A DNA stretch of 64,000 bases from contig JALVFE010000032.1 in assembly GCA_027030245.1 (NCBI GenBank), forward strand, positions 1-64,000, written 5' to 3'. The notes under the pieces are model-generated. The model saw only the letters and a program-made list of their open reading frames with translations. It did not search any database and was not told the DNA's origin. This document shows, in pieces, positions 53,970 through 63,156 of the stretch. The first letter of the stretch is position 1; each line of letters starts with the position of its first letter. This DNA is from Melioribacteraceae bacterium (GTDB lineage Bacteria; Bacteroidota; Ignavibacteria; Ignavibacteriales; Melioribacteraceae). Position numbers and translations under genes: made by a program.

Positions 53970-54473
53970 TTAATATTCAATTTCTCTCGGATCGTTTTCG
54001 TTTTCAATTTTGAACCATTCGTCTTCGGTAAACTCCATATCGGTGATTTTATCGATAGGAAGTTTAAGGTATTTGCCGTGAGCCGTTACCGCAACGTTTC
54101 CGTTTTCCAAAATAATTTCCCCGGTTCCTTCAAACATCCGGGAAGTTTCGTTTGTTATTCTGGCAACCACTTTCAATTCTTCGTTTAGCGGAATCGGTTT
54201 TCTGAATTTTAGATTTAATTCCAGCGTAACGCCCCAGATATTTTCGTCTTTGATTAACATTGCCCTGCCGATTGTTTCGTCCAGAATGGTGGAAGCGATT
54301 CCCCCGTGTAATCTGCCCGGATAACTTTGATGATATTCGTCCGGGTGAAAAATCGCCACAAGTTCGTTGTTTTCCATTTCGTAAAACGAAGCTTTCAGAC
54401 CGAATTTGTTATTAATTCCGCAGACAAAACACATTTTGGAATTATTTTGCTTTGCAACTACAAGATGTTTCAT
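53970..54473 (-). CDS. PaaI-type hotdog thioesterase
   Basis: 167 residues. N-terminal CFVCGINNKFGLK, then HQSYPGRLHGGIASTILDETIGRAM with the HGG and D/E of the hotdog active site and LNLKFRKPIPLNEE. The family hydrolyses acyl- or aryl-CoA esters. 21 bp before the lipoprotein gene; substrate not known. Confidence 0.87.
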   Translation of the reverse strand: MKHLVVAKQNNSKMCFVCGINNKFGLKASFYEMENNELVAIFHPDEYHQSYPGRLHGGIASTILDETIGRAMLIKDENIWGVTLELNLKFRKPIPLNEELKVVARITNETSRMFEGTGEIILENGNVAVTAHGKYLKLPIDKITDMEFTEDEWFKIENENDPREIEY

Positions 54474-54574
54474 GATTAAACCGATAAAATATTTAGACGA
54501 ATAATTTAAAATACAAAAACAGGAAGGAAATTTCGGTGTAAAAAATCGGTCTATAAAAAGGAATTAAAATAAAA

Positions 54575-54979
54575 TTAAGCTTTTATTCCCGATTTTTCTT
54601 CGAGCGTACGGACGAGAGTGTCCATCAAAACGTTATTTTGAACGGGTTTGGTTAAAAATACATCAACCCCGGCTTTGTAAGCGTTGTCTTTATCGCGTTG
54701 GAAAGCATGCGCGGAAAGTCCAACGACCGGTAGATTTTTATATTCTTCCATTTCCCTAATTTCGCGGGTAAGCTGCAGACCGTCTTTTTTGCCGCGAAGG
54801 GAAATATCCATTAAAATAATATCAAATTTGTGTTGATCCAGCTTTTCGTAAAAAGTCTCTGCCGAATCGCAAATTTCCAAATCGAACCGTCTTTTTAAAA
54901 ATATTTGCAAAAACTTTTGATTTTCGTAATCGTCTTCAACGATTAAAAGTTTGGGTTTCTTTTGTAAAGAGTCGCTCAT
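54575..54979 (-). CDS. Single-domain response regulator (receiver)
   Basis: 134 residues. Acidic pair at LLIVEDDYEN (about 11), phospho-acceptor Asp in FDIILMDISLRGKKDG (about 58), Ser/Thr-like and Lys (LSAHAFQ and FLTKPVQNN). No output domain, so it acts as a shuttle or CheY-like protein. No kinase gene nearby. Confidence 0.93.
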   Translation of the reverse strand: MSDSLQKKPKLLIVEDDYENQKFLQIFLKRRFDLEICDSAETFYEKLDQHKFDIILMDISLRGKKDGLQLTREIREMEEYKNLPVVGLSAHAFQRDKDNAYKAGVDVFLTKPVQNNVLMDTLVRTLEEKSGIKA

Positions 54980-55190
54980 TTTTCCAAAACCTTTTTAATT
55001 TATTCTTATTATCGCAAAATTTTCTTATTGTTTAACCGTAAATTGTAAAATTTTTATACCAAATTAAATGATTAAATATCCACTTTGCAAGTATAATCAT
55101 TTAATTTAAAATATTTTCCATTTTAAAAGATGTTCGCAAAATTTAATTAACTTATTATCGGTAATTAATTAAAAAAAGTAAGAGGAGGCT

Positions 55191-56165
55191 ATGAAATACA
55201 GAAAACTGGGTAAAAGCGATATTGAAGTTTCGGAAATAGGATTAGGATGCTGGACGATGGGCGGGTTGAATTGGCAAAACGGCGTTTCCATCGGTTGGGC
55301 GGATGTTGACGAAAACGAAGTGGCCGAAGCAATAAATTATGCTATCGATATGGGCGTTAATCATTTCGATAATGCGGATGTTTACGGCAACGGAAGGGCA
55401 GAGCGAATGCTGGCAAGGATTTTGGGTAACAGAACCAACGATTTCATAATCGCAACGAAAGTCGGTTGGTTTCCCGGTACGGCGGCACATGCTTACGATC
55501 CGCTTCATATTCGACACCAGTGCGAACAATCGCTTAAAAATTTGAATCGGGATTATATAGATTTGTATTATTTCCACCACGGAAATTTCGGTGAAAACAA
55601 TATGTACCTTGACGATGCGGTGGAAGTTATGTACCGGTTGAAAGAAGAAGGGAAAATCAGATTAATCGGACAATCGGCATATTCCAACGAAGATTTTCTC
55701 CGTTTGGTACCGAAAGTTAAACCGGATGTTCTGCAAAGCTCGGCAAACGCAATAGACGATCATTATTTAGCCGAAGGCACACCGGTAAGAAAATTATTGG
55801 AGGAAGAACAAATGTCGTTTGTGGCGTTCAGTCCGCTGGCTCAAGGTTTGCTTCTCGATAAATATAAAAAAGAAAATCCCCCGGAATTTCAAAGCGGCGA
55901 TCACCGTTCCCGTTCCGATAAATTCAAAGCCGAATATTTGGCTTGGCTTGAACCCAAGCTGAACAAATTAAAGGAAAAATTCGGTTCTTCCACGGAGGAT
56001 TTGGCTCGCGTTGCGTTGCAATATTTACTTCATTATAAAGTTGTCGGTTCTGTAATTCCGGGATTCAGAAATTTACAACAGGTTAAAATCAATCTAAGCG
56101 CTGCGGATAAACCTTTGAGCGATGAAGAATTTGAATTTGTAAGAAAAGTCTTTGCCGGAGATTAA
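55191..56165 (+). CDS. Aldo/keto reductase
   Basis: 324 residues. MKYRKLGKSDIEVSEIGLGC start, catalytic D and Y in NHFDNADVYGNGRAER (about 59), K in FIIATKVGW, H in DLYYFHHGNFG, and NADPH-contact FSPLAQGLL, VIPGFRN near the end. Strong AGGAGG ribosome site. Converges with the YfcC gene with a 1-bp gap; no terminator seen. Confidence 0.93.
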   Translation: MKYRKLGKSDIEVSEIGLGCWTMGGLNWQNGVSIGWADVDENEVAEAINYAIDMGVNHFDNADVYGNGRAERMLARILGNRTNDFIIATKVGWFPGTAAHAYDPLHIRHQCEQSLKNLNRDYIDLYYFHHGNFGENNMYLDDAVEVMYRLKEEGKIRLIGQSAYSNEDFLRLVPKVKPDVLQSSANAIDDHYLAEGTPVRKLLEEEQMSFVAFSPLAQGLLLDKYKKENPPEFQSGDHRSRSDKFKAEYLAWLEPKLNKLKEKFGSSTEDLARVALQYLLHYKVVGSVIPGFRNLQQVKINLSAADKPLSDEEFEFVRKVFAGD

Positions 56166-56166
56166 G

Positions 56167-57564
56167 TTACCAGCCGAGATAAAACGGCGGAATTAACAGA
56201 AGCAAGCCCGCAATAAACAAAATTATTTGAAGAGGCAGAATCCATTTTGCCCAAACCGGCCATGGTATTTTTGCTAGAGTTAAAATTCCCATGGTTACTG
56301 CGGATGTGGGAATTATCAGGTTTGTAAAGCCGTCGCCCAATTGAAAAGCAAGAACTGCTGTTTGTCTGCTTACTCCAACCAAATCGCTGAGGGGCGCCAT
56401 AATCGGCATGGTTAAGGCGGCTTGACCGCTTCCTGAGGGAACGAAAAAATTAATTGCGGTTTGTACGGCAAACATAACTTGGGATGAAATAACCGGGTGA
56501 AAATCTTTAACCGGCTCGGATAAATAGTATAGCAATGTTCCTATAATTTTTCCGTCTTCGGCAATTACCAAAATAGCCCTTGCCAAACCGATTATTAATG
56601 CCGTTGCAACCAAATCTTTTGCCCCGTTCACAAATGCACCGGTAATTTCTTTGGTTTTTAATTTTCCCAGAATTCCCACGGTAATTCCCATTCCCAGAAA
56701 TAACGCGCTTATTTCTTCAATGTACCAACCGAATTCCAAAACCCCGATAACCAAAATAACTAAACCGATAAGAAAAGTAATGAGCACCAATTTATGCGAA
56801 GTATCCAATTTTTCGAAACTGTCTATTTTTTCCTTGTCTAACAAAGAATGTGTATGTTTGTCTATTTCGTAAGTCGGACTTGCCTTCGGATTGTTTTTAA
56901 TTTTCGAGGCGTATTTCGTAACGTAAAATATTGCAATTGCGGTTACCGTAAACCAAACGGTAATTCTGTATCCCATTCCCGAAAAAACCGGAATTCCGGC
57001 AATGCCTTGTGCAATTCCAACGGTAAAAGGATTTAGAAATGCTCCGGCAAAACCTACTCCCGCTCCAACAAAAGGAATTGCAACGCCCGTAACGGAATCG
57101 TAACCCAACATTAAAGCCATTGGAATAAATATTAATATGAACGGAATTACTTCTTCACTCATTCCGAAAATTGCACCGCCGAGTGAGAACAAAGTCATAA
57201 ATATCGGTATTAAAAAAATTCTGACGGTTCTATGGTTTTCGTGGGCTTTAACCACGGCGGAGATTCCCGCAGTAATCGCGCCGGTTTTTTGAAAAACCGA
57301 AAACGCGCCGCCGACTATCAAAACGAAACCGATGATTAACGATGCTTTAACAATTCCTTTTATCGGCGCCGTGAAAACATCGAAGATGCCCTGCGGGTTG
57401 CTTTCTACTTTGTGGAATGAATTTCCGTCTATTACTTCTTTTCCGTTAACGAGTGTTTTATCGAACTCGCCGGCAGGAATAATCCAAGTTAAAATCGCAA
57501 CAATTATTATCAACCCGAAGATTATCAGAAAAGTATCCGGTGTTTTCGATTTATTTTTTCCCAA
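56167..57564 (-). CDS. YfcC / DcuC-family membrane carrier
   Basis: 465 residues, about 12 helices. MGKNKSKTPDTFLIIFGLII, TWIIPAGEFD, GMSEEVIPFILIFIPMALMLGYDS and FFVPSGSGQAALTMPIMAPL are diagnostic of the YfcC (C4-dicarboxylate anaerobic carrier-like) family. Substrate unproven; amino acid or dicarboxylate relatives exist. Start is TTG 57564, overlapping the preceding gene by 14 bp. Confidence 0.9.
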   Translation of the reverse strand: MGKNKSKTPDTFLIIFGLIIIVAILTWIIPAGEFDKTLVNGKEVIDGNSFHKVESNPQGIFDVFTAPIKGIVKASLIIGFVLIVGGAFSVFQKTGAITAGISAVVKAHENHRTVRIFLIPIFMTLFSLGGAIFGMSEEVIPFILIFIPMALMLGYDSVTGVAIPFVGAGVGFAGAFLNPFTVGIAQGIAGIPVFSGMGYRITVWFTVTAIAIFYVTKYASKIKNNPKASPTYEIDKHTHSLLDKEKIDSFEKLDTSHKLVLITFLIGLVILVIGVLEFGWYIEEISALFLGMGITVGILGKLKTKEITGAFVNGAKDLVATALIIGLARAILVIAEDGKIIGTLLYYLSEPVKDFHPVISSQVMFAVQTAINFFVPSGSGQAALTMPIMAPLSDLVGVSRQTAVLAFQLGDGFTNLIIPTSAVTMGILTLAKIPWPVWAKWILPLQIILFIAGLLLLIPPFYLGW

Positions 57565-58903
57565 TAGTTTTTCTCTTTTGTATTAAAAACATTAATTCTA
57601 TTGAAAGTAGAAAATAAAACGGAACGTATTCAACTATGTAAACCCATGTGTATTCCGTCCACACATCCGCAAGCGGAGATAAGTTTGTTAAGTTTATTGT
57701 GAAAAATAAAGAAAGAACGGAATAAAATCCGAAAAACGGGTTAAGCGCCGCCAAGTATCCCAAATACCAAGGATACAAGGTTGCGGCGAAAACGGTAAAA
57801 GCAATAAAAACCGAGTAAGCGGCTTTTAAAAAATCGGAATACTTTATTGATATTATTCCAAGTGTTATTACAAACAAAACCGAGCTTATTTCCCGTGCCA
57901 AATAACCGTTGCGGAAAATTCCGTTCAGTAAAGAATAAACCGAGCCGTTGAAACTCCAGTTTTGCAAATAAGTGAAAAACGATTCGTTTATTGCCCGTGT
58001 TTCCGGAATAATTGGGTAAAGCAAAACTGCTGCGGTTATCAAAAATACCGCTGAGAAATAAAATGATTTTTTCCAGCCGAGCTTTTTTATTAATAACGGA
58101 GCAATAATTACCGGAATTAATTTGGTGATTACGGTCAGCGCAAAAGTAAACGCCGCTTGAATATATTTGCCCGAAAGAATAAGGAAGATAAATACGATAA
58201 AAAACATAATTCCCACCGCATCAATATGGGAATTGATGAAATATTCCATAATTGGAAGTGGGAGCCATGCGTAAAGAATAACGAGATTCCGGTTTTGTTT
58301 TCTTAACTCGAATATTTTAATTAAAAAAACAAACGTAATAAATTCGCATAAAAGGTAGATTAATTTCATTCCCCAATCGGATTCCCCCGAAACAAGATAA
58401 TTAAAAAGGAAAACGGCTTGGGCAACCGTTGGATAAATTGATGTCATGCTTGGAAAAGTAACTTTGCCCGGCAAATTATCGGAATGCAGAAAATTCAATT
58501 CGGGATCGTCCGGCGCTTTTTCGAATGGATTGAATCCGTTAGCTAAAATTTTTCCTTCCCAAATGTATCTGTAAACATCGTCGGAAGTGGAAGGTTCCGC
58601 CGGAATTAACGTTATCCGGTAGAGCAATGCAAAAAAAATAATAACGAATAAAACCGGTTCGGTGTTAAACGCTTTGCTCGCTTTCAGAATAATTTTGTTG
58701 CCGAATTTTATTGTCCTGTTTCTGATAATAAAGTATGCAATCATAAAAAGGATGAAAGTGAAAGCGTAAACCGACATGTAAAGAATGATGTTTTTTCCGG
58801 AACCTTGAAATACGGTAAAGGATAAAAAAGCGAGTTCAATCAGAACAGCAATTCCCAAAAAAATTGTAGCTTTGTTTCCCTGTTGCTTTTCGGACTTTTG
58901 CAA
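57551..58903 (-). CDS. GT-C family membrane glycosyltransferase-like (MptA/B class)
   Basis: 450 residues with about 12 helices. Large first loop with STSDDVYRYIWEGKILANGFNPFE (D-D of the acceptor site, split as STSDDVYRYIWEG and KILANGFNPFE) and FPSMTSIYPTVAQAVFLF, typical of lipid-linked mannosyl/arabinosyltransferases. Starts at TTG 58903 by lack of an earlier ATG. Second such gene in the window after 722-1867. Confidence 0.72.
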   Translation of the reverse strand: MQKSEKQQGNKATIFLGIAVLIELAFLSFTVFQGSGKNIILYMSVYAFTFILFMIAYFIIRNRTIKFGNKIILKASKAFNTEPVLFVIIFFALLYRITLIPAEPSTSDDVYRYIWEGKILANGFNPFEKAPDDPELNFLHSDNLPGKVTFPSMTSIYPTVAQAVFLFNYLVSGESDWGMKLIYLLCEFITFVFLIKIFELRKQNRNLVILYAWLPLPIMEYFINSHIDAVGIMFFIVFIFLILSGKYIQAAFTFALTVITKLIPVIIAPLLIKKLGWKKSFYFSAVFLITAAVLLYPIIPETRAINESFFTYLQNWSFNGSVYSLLNGIFRNGYLAREISSVLFVITLGIISIKYSDFLKAAYSVFIAFTVFAATLYPWYLGYLAALNPFFGFYSVLSLFFTINLTNLSPLADVWTEYTWVYIVEYVPFYFLLSIELMFLIQKRKTIGKK

Positions 58904-59076
58904 AAATATTGTTCCGTTTATTTGTTTTACGTTAAACTCAAAATAAAAAAGAAAATGCTCTTTTTCCGTAAAAAATACGGCTTGCTTTTAACGGAAGGAA
59001 AGGATGGGCTACGGTTTTAAATTCTTTTGTATTGGCTTAAAACTGTTAGCTAAAAATTTAACTGTAACCGGAATTG

Positions 59077-60099
59077 TTATTTGAAAATTTTAATAACCGG
59101 TTCTTTTCCGTCCAACATAAAACCCCTGAACATGCTTTTGGTGTTAAACGGCATGGCAATGTTACCGTATTTGTCAATCCCGATTATACCGCCGTCCCCG
59201 CCTTGCTTAACCAATTTATCCATCACTACTTTCTCAGCGGCTTTTTGAAGCGGTAATTTAGAATATTCCATTAAAGCGGAAATATCGTAAGCCACAACGT
59301 TTCTGATGAAAAATTCACCGTGTCCGGTACACGAAATGGCGCATGTATTATTGTTTGCGTATGTTCCGGCGCCGATTATCGGGGAGTCGCCGATCCGTCC
59401 GAATCTTTTGAATGTCATTCCCCCCGTGGAAGTTCCGGCGGCAAGGTTGCCGTGTTTATCCAAAGCAACGCAACCAACGGTGCCGTATTTTTCATCCCGG
59501 TTTTCCTTGGCGAACGAAATATTTTTCTTCTCACGTTCTTTTTTAACTTTCAGATAATATTTCCAGCGGTCTTCGGTAAAGAAATAACTGCTGTCCACAA
59601 GTTCAACTCCTTGCTCTATTGCAAAAGCTTCGGCGCCATCTCCAGCCAAAAGTACGTGCGGCGATTTTTCCATAACCAACCGGGCAAGACTTATTGGATT
59701 CTTGATGTGTTTCACTCCTGCTACGGCGCCGGCATTTAAGGTTTTCCCGTCCATAATCGATGCGTCGAGTTCGTTTGTTCCCTCTGCGGTAAATACGGCG
59801 CCTTTACCGGCGTTGAAAAGCGGGGAATTTTCCAAAATATTGATTACCGCTTCGACGGCATCCAAACTTGAACCGCCTTTTTCTAAAATTGATGAACCTT
59901 TGGTTAACGCCTCTTTTAATTTCGAAATGTATTTTTGTTTCTTTTCACCGGTGAACGTATCGGGATTAATGTAACCCGCTCCGCCGTGAATTACCAAACC
60001 GAATTCCGCTTTCCGTCCGGGCTCTTCCGGAACTTTTTTAAAACAAGAAATAACCGTTAGTGATAAGGCGATTAAAAGTATTGTCGTTTTTATTTTCAC
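59077..60099 (-). CDS. Isoaspartyl peptidase / L-asparaginase 2-type Ntn-hydrolase lipoprotein
   Basis: 340 residues from GTG 60099. Lipoprotein signal ISC, then FGLVIHGGAGYI, VEAVINILENSPLFNAGKG (about 80) and the new N-terminal threonine in KYGTVGCVALDKHGNLAAGTSTGG (about 205, shown as YGTVGCVALD), where the protein should self-cleave. FGRIGDSPIIGAGTYA is another family site. It splits isoaspartyl or asparagine bonds, here outside the cytoplasm. Confidence 0.9.
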   Translation of the reverse strand: MKIKTTILLIALSLTVISCFKKVPEEPGRKAEFGLVIHGGAGYINPDTFTGEKKQKYISKLKEALTKGSSILEKGGSSLDAVEAVINILENSPLFNAGKGAVFTAEGTNELDASIMDGKTLNAGAVAGVKHIKNPISLARLVMEKSPHVLLAGDGAEAFAIEQGVELVDSSYFFTEDRWKYYLKVKKEREKKNISFAKENRDEKYGTVGCVALDKHGNLAAGTSTGGMTFKRFGRIGDSPIIGAGTYANNNTCAISCTGHGEFFIRNVVAYDISALMEYSKLPLQKAAEKVVMDKLVKQGGDGGIIGIDKYGNIAMPFNTKSMFRGFMLDGKEPVIKIFK

Positions 60100-60136
60100 T
60101 TTCTTTCCCGTAATTTTTTACAAAAGTTAATAGGTT

Positions 60137-61192
60137 TCATTTTTTTGATGTACTTTTGAAAAACTTATCAATGTAAAATTTTTCCCGGGTCAAAATGTTT
60201 TTGTTCTTCGCGATAAACTCTTTTACTTTATTTATAGGTATAACTTTTGAGACTCCGTATTTGTATTTGTAATCCCGTTTAACGTACAGATTACCTTTGT
60301 AGGGAATATCCGGATTAAAAGATTTCTGATCGGACGGTTTAAGTAAAAATCTTTTTTCCGCAAACGTGGTTTTAATAATCCCCACAAGTTCAAAGTTCGG
60401 TATTCCGTCTCTGATTGCAAAAACGGGACCTCCGCTGAATCCTTTATTTACAACCGCATCAATTAGAAAGTAATCTGCTTTTTCATTCCGCGGTTTACTT
60501 ACCAAGCCCCTTGTTATAAGTTTATTGTTAAGCGGGTAACCGAACAAATAAACAAGCGAACCCCAATTTAACTCTTCTGGTTTTCCTATAGGAAAATCGA
60601 GAACGTGTAACTTCATTAAATTTAGACGGTCGAATTTATTTCCCACCAAAGCCAAATCGAGATCTTTATCTTTTGCCAAAATATTAACCACAATTCCGTC
60701 GCTCAGTTCGGGTAGAAAATTTGTTTGTTTTACTTTAATGATTATGCTTTCCACATTTCCGGTAGGAGTACCGTCCTCGTTTAAGTAATATGTAACAGTG
60801 GTATCGGGGAAATCCAGAACGTGTGCGCAGGTAATTAAAAGCGCTCTTTTGTCATCGGTGTAAATTACGGTTCCGGTACCGGAGTAGGTTTCGTGAAAAT
60901 GTTCAACTTCAAGTGCGCTCTTTTTAATTTCGGTGAAATTTTTTTCATCAAACTTGATTTTTTGATCTTCCGAAAAAATGTATGCTTCGAAAAACGCCAT
61001 TGAGTTTATTAGTTTTACGGAACTTAAAATTTTCTCCAAGCTGGGTGTAGCGTCGGCGTAAGGAAAATCCCCGTCGTATTTACCGTCGGTTAGAATTGCT
61101 TTTTTCAAAGTGATTACGTTTGTGGTGCAACCGTATAAGAGAAGAAGGGAAAGAAAGAATACAAAGGGTGAATTTAATTTTTTAAAAGCCAT
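60137..61192 (-). CDS. Trypsin-like serine protease, lipoprotein
   Basis: 351 residues, signal LLLLYGC lipobox. His in LLITCAHVLDFP (about 118), Asp in DKDLDLALVGN (about 173), Ser in VNKGFSGGPVFAI (about 245) give the S1/HtrA-type triad. No PDZ domain is visible. Periplasmic or surface proteolysis. Confidence 0.82.
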   Translation of the reverse strand: MAFKKLNSPFVFFLSLLLLYGCTTNVITLKKAILTDGKYDGDFPYADATPSLEKILSSVKLINSMAFFEAYIFSEDQKIKFDEKNFTEIKKSALEVEHFHETYSGTGTVIYTDDKRALLITCAHVLDFPDTTVTYYLNEDGTPTGNVESIIIKVKQTNFLPELSDGIVVNILAKDKDLDLALVGNKFDRLNLMKLHVLDFPIGKPEELNWGSLVYLFGYPLNNKLITRGLVSKPRNEKADYFLIDAVVNKGFSGGPVFAIRDGIPNFELVGIIKTTFAEKRFLLKPSDQKSFNPDIPYKGNLYVKRDYKYKYGVSKVIPINKVKEFIAKNKNILTREKFYIDKFFKSTSKK

Positions 61193-61302
61193 TTTTCCGC
61201 AAATGTTAAGTGACGGGCTAAAACAATACTAACTAAAAATTGAATCAATTTCAAACCATAAACACGAAACCGTTTTCTGGAGTTCGTGCAATACCGGAAA
61301 AG

Positions 61303-62532
61303 TCAAACGGCATTAATAATTGAATCGTAAACCGCGCCGGTACTTTTTGCTGAAGGGAAGAAGCTTAATATTTTATTAAGAACTTTGTCTACAACCGAAT
61401 CGGGACAAGAAGCTCCGCTGGTTAAAATTATTTTTACGTTTTCTTTTGGCGGAAGAAAATGCAAAGAATGTTTTTCGGCTTTCTCGTGAATATCGAAATG
61501 ATAAATTTCATTTTCCGAAACTATTTTTGTTTCGTCGGTAATGAAGAACGTATTGAATTTATTTTCGAGCAGTTCTACAAGGTGCGAAGTGTTTGAACTT
61601 TTATAACCACCTACAACAATTGCCAAGTCGGCGTTTTCTTTCAGTAAACCGTACGTTGCTTGTTGATTATCGTTTGTGGCATAACAAAGCGTATCCCGCG
61701 TATCGGCAAAGTGATATTTTATATTTTCCTCTCCGAATTTTTCGATAAGTGTTCGCTTGAATAAATCCGCTATTTCTTGGGTTTCCGAAGCAAGCATTGT
61801 GGTTTGGTTTACAATTCCCACTTTGTCAAGATCTTTGTTTACGTCGAACCCCTTTGAAAATTTACCTTCGAACAATTCATAAAATTTATTCTTTTCCAAT
61901 TTACCTAATATTATATCGCTCAATATTTTTGCTTCGTCGATGTTCCGCACAATAACCGAAGGTGCTGATTTGTTGCTGTGCGAAAATGTTGCCCTTGTTT
62001 CTTCGTGTTTGTGCTTGCCGTGAATTATTATCGTATAGCCTTGATTGCCTAATAATTCCGCCCGGTTCCACACTTTTTCGACAAAAGGGCATGTGGTGTT
62101 ATATCTTCTCGTATCTATTCCCAAGCGCTTTAATTTTTCTTCAGTTTCGATACTGGTTCCGAATGCGGGAATGATTACGATATCTTCCGGAGTAATTTCC
62201 TCCCAATCGATAAACATATTTCCTTGGGTATCCATAATGAATTCTATTCCGTGGTCAATAAGGTCTTGATTGACAAGCGGGTTATGAATCATTTCACTCA
62301 AAAGGAAAATTCTCTTTCCTGTGTTTTCGTTTATTGTTTTGTAGGCTATTTCAATTGCGTTTTCCACACCGTAGCAAAAACCGAAGTGACGCGGAATTAA
62401 AAATTTTACCGGACCGAAATCGAGTTCAGTAGGACTGTAATCCCGCTTTTTGGGGTCTTTCTCTTTTCTCTTTTGTTTGATAAGAGAAATTATCGAACTT
62501 TTATATTGATCGGGTATCTCGAATTTTTTCAT
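61303..62532 (-). CDS. ispH: 4-hydroxy-3-methylbut-2-enyl diphosphate reductase IspH (long form)
   Basis: 409 residues. Three conserved Cys: HFGFCYGVENAIE (about 53), NTTCPFVEKVW (about 145) and TSGASCPDSVVDKVL (about 380), around which the 4Fe-4S cluster forms. It makes IPP and DMAPP in the MEP pathway. It has an extra N-terminus and spacer compared with ~300-residue bacterial forms, like the ~400-residue forms of some other lineages. Starts 13 bp before the DUF2911 gene. Confidence 0.95.
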   Translation of the reverse strand: MKKFEIPDQYKSSIISLIKQKRKEKDPKKRDYSPTELDFGPVKFLIPRHFGFCYGVENAIEIAYKTINENTGKRIFLLSEMIHNPLVNQDLIDHGIEFIMDTQGNMFIDWEEITPEDIVIIPAFGTSIETEEKLKRLGIDTRRYNTTCPFVEKVWNRAELLGNQGYTIIIHGKHKHEETRATFSHSNKSAPSVIVRNIDEAKILSDIILGKLEKNKFYELFEGKFSKGFDVNKDLDKVGIVNQTTMLASETQEIADLFKRTLIEKFGEENIKYHFADTRDTLCYATNDNQQATYGLLKENADLAIVVGGYKSSNTSHLVELLENKFNTFFITDETKIVSENEIYHFDIHEKAEKHSLHFLPPKENVKIILTSGASCPDSVVDKVLNKILSFFPSAKSTGAVYDSIINAV

Positions 62533-62545
62533 AATGTTCGGAAAT

Positions 62546-63097
62546 TTATTTGTTGCCCGGAGTAGTATCGATTGTGAAACTCACTCTCAAATTTTCCCAA
62601 TCGATATTAACGTCGGCGGAATAAGGAGTTTTATAATCGATACTGAACATCAATCTTTCCCTGAATGTATGTTTTACGGGTTTAACTTTAAATCTAAGCA
62701 AATCTTCTTTGGGATCGTACTTGAAAGCGCCCCATTGATCAGCAACTTTGTTGAAAATGATTGTCCACTCATCGGGATTCGGAATTGTAAATAAAGCATA
62801 TTTACCTTTCGGAACGAAGTGACCGTTAACCTTTACATCCGTACTGAATTCAATTGTAGTGGCTTCGTTCGCTCCGGTTCTCCATACTTTGTTATACGGA
62901 ACCAACCCGCCCCAAATCTTTCTTCCCTTTACTCCCGGCGTGCCGTAAGTTATTGTTACGTCCGTATAACCGATTGTTTGTCCGACAAAGGCTTTGGGAC
63001 TTAAACGCGGCGGTTCTTTTTTCTGCGCGCTTATGCTCAAGTGCAAAATCAATGATAAAAAGATTATGTATTTTGCGGAAAATAAATAAGTCTTCAT
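62546..63097 (-). CDS. Exported DUF2911 domain protein
   Basis: 183 residues: signal up to ISAQ, then PRLSPKAFVGQTIGYTDVTITYG, KIWGGLVPYNKVWRTGANEATTIEFS and GKYALFTIPN, characteristic of DUF2911 (shown in parts). Beta-rich, extracytoplasmic, function unknown. Confidence 0.88.
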   Translation of the reverse strand: MKTYLFSAKYIIFLSLILHLSISAQKKEPPRLSPKAFVGQTIGYTDVTITYGTPGVKGRKIWGGLVPYNKVWRTGANEATTIEFSTDVKVNGHFVPKGKYALFTIPNPDEWTIIFNKVADQWGAFKYDPKEDLLRFKVKPVKHTFRERLMFSIDYKTPYSADVNIDWENLRVSFTIDTTPGNK

Positions 63098-63156
63098 AAC
63101 TTTCTTTAGTTTGTTTTTGCTCAGAGTTACAAAGATATGATATAATACTTGAAAAT

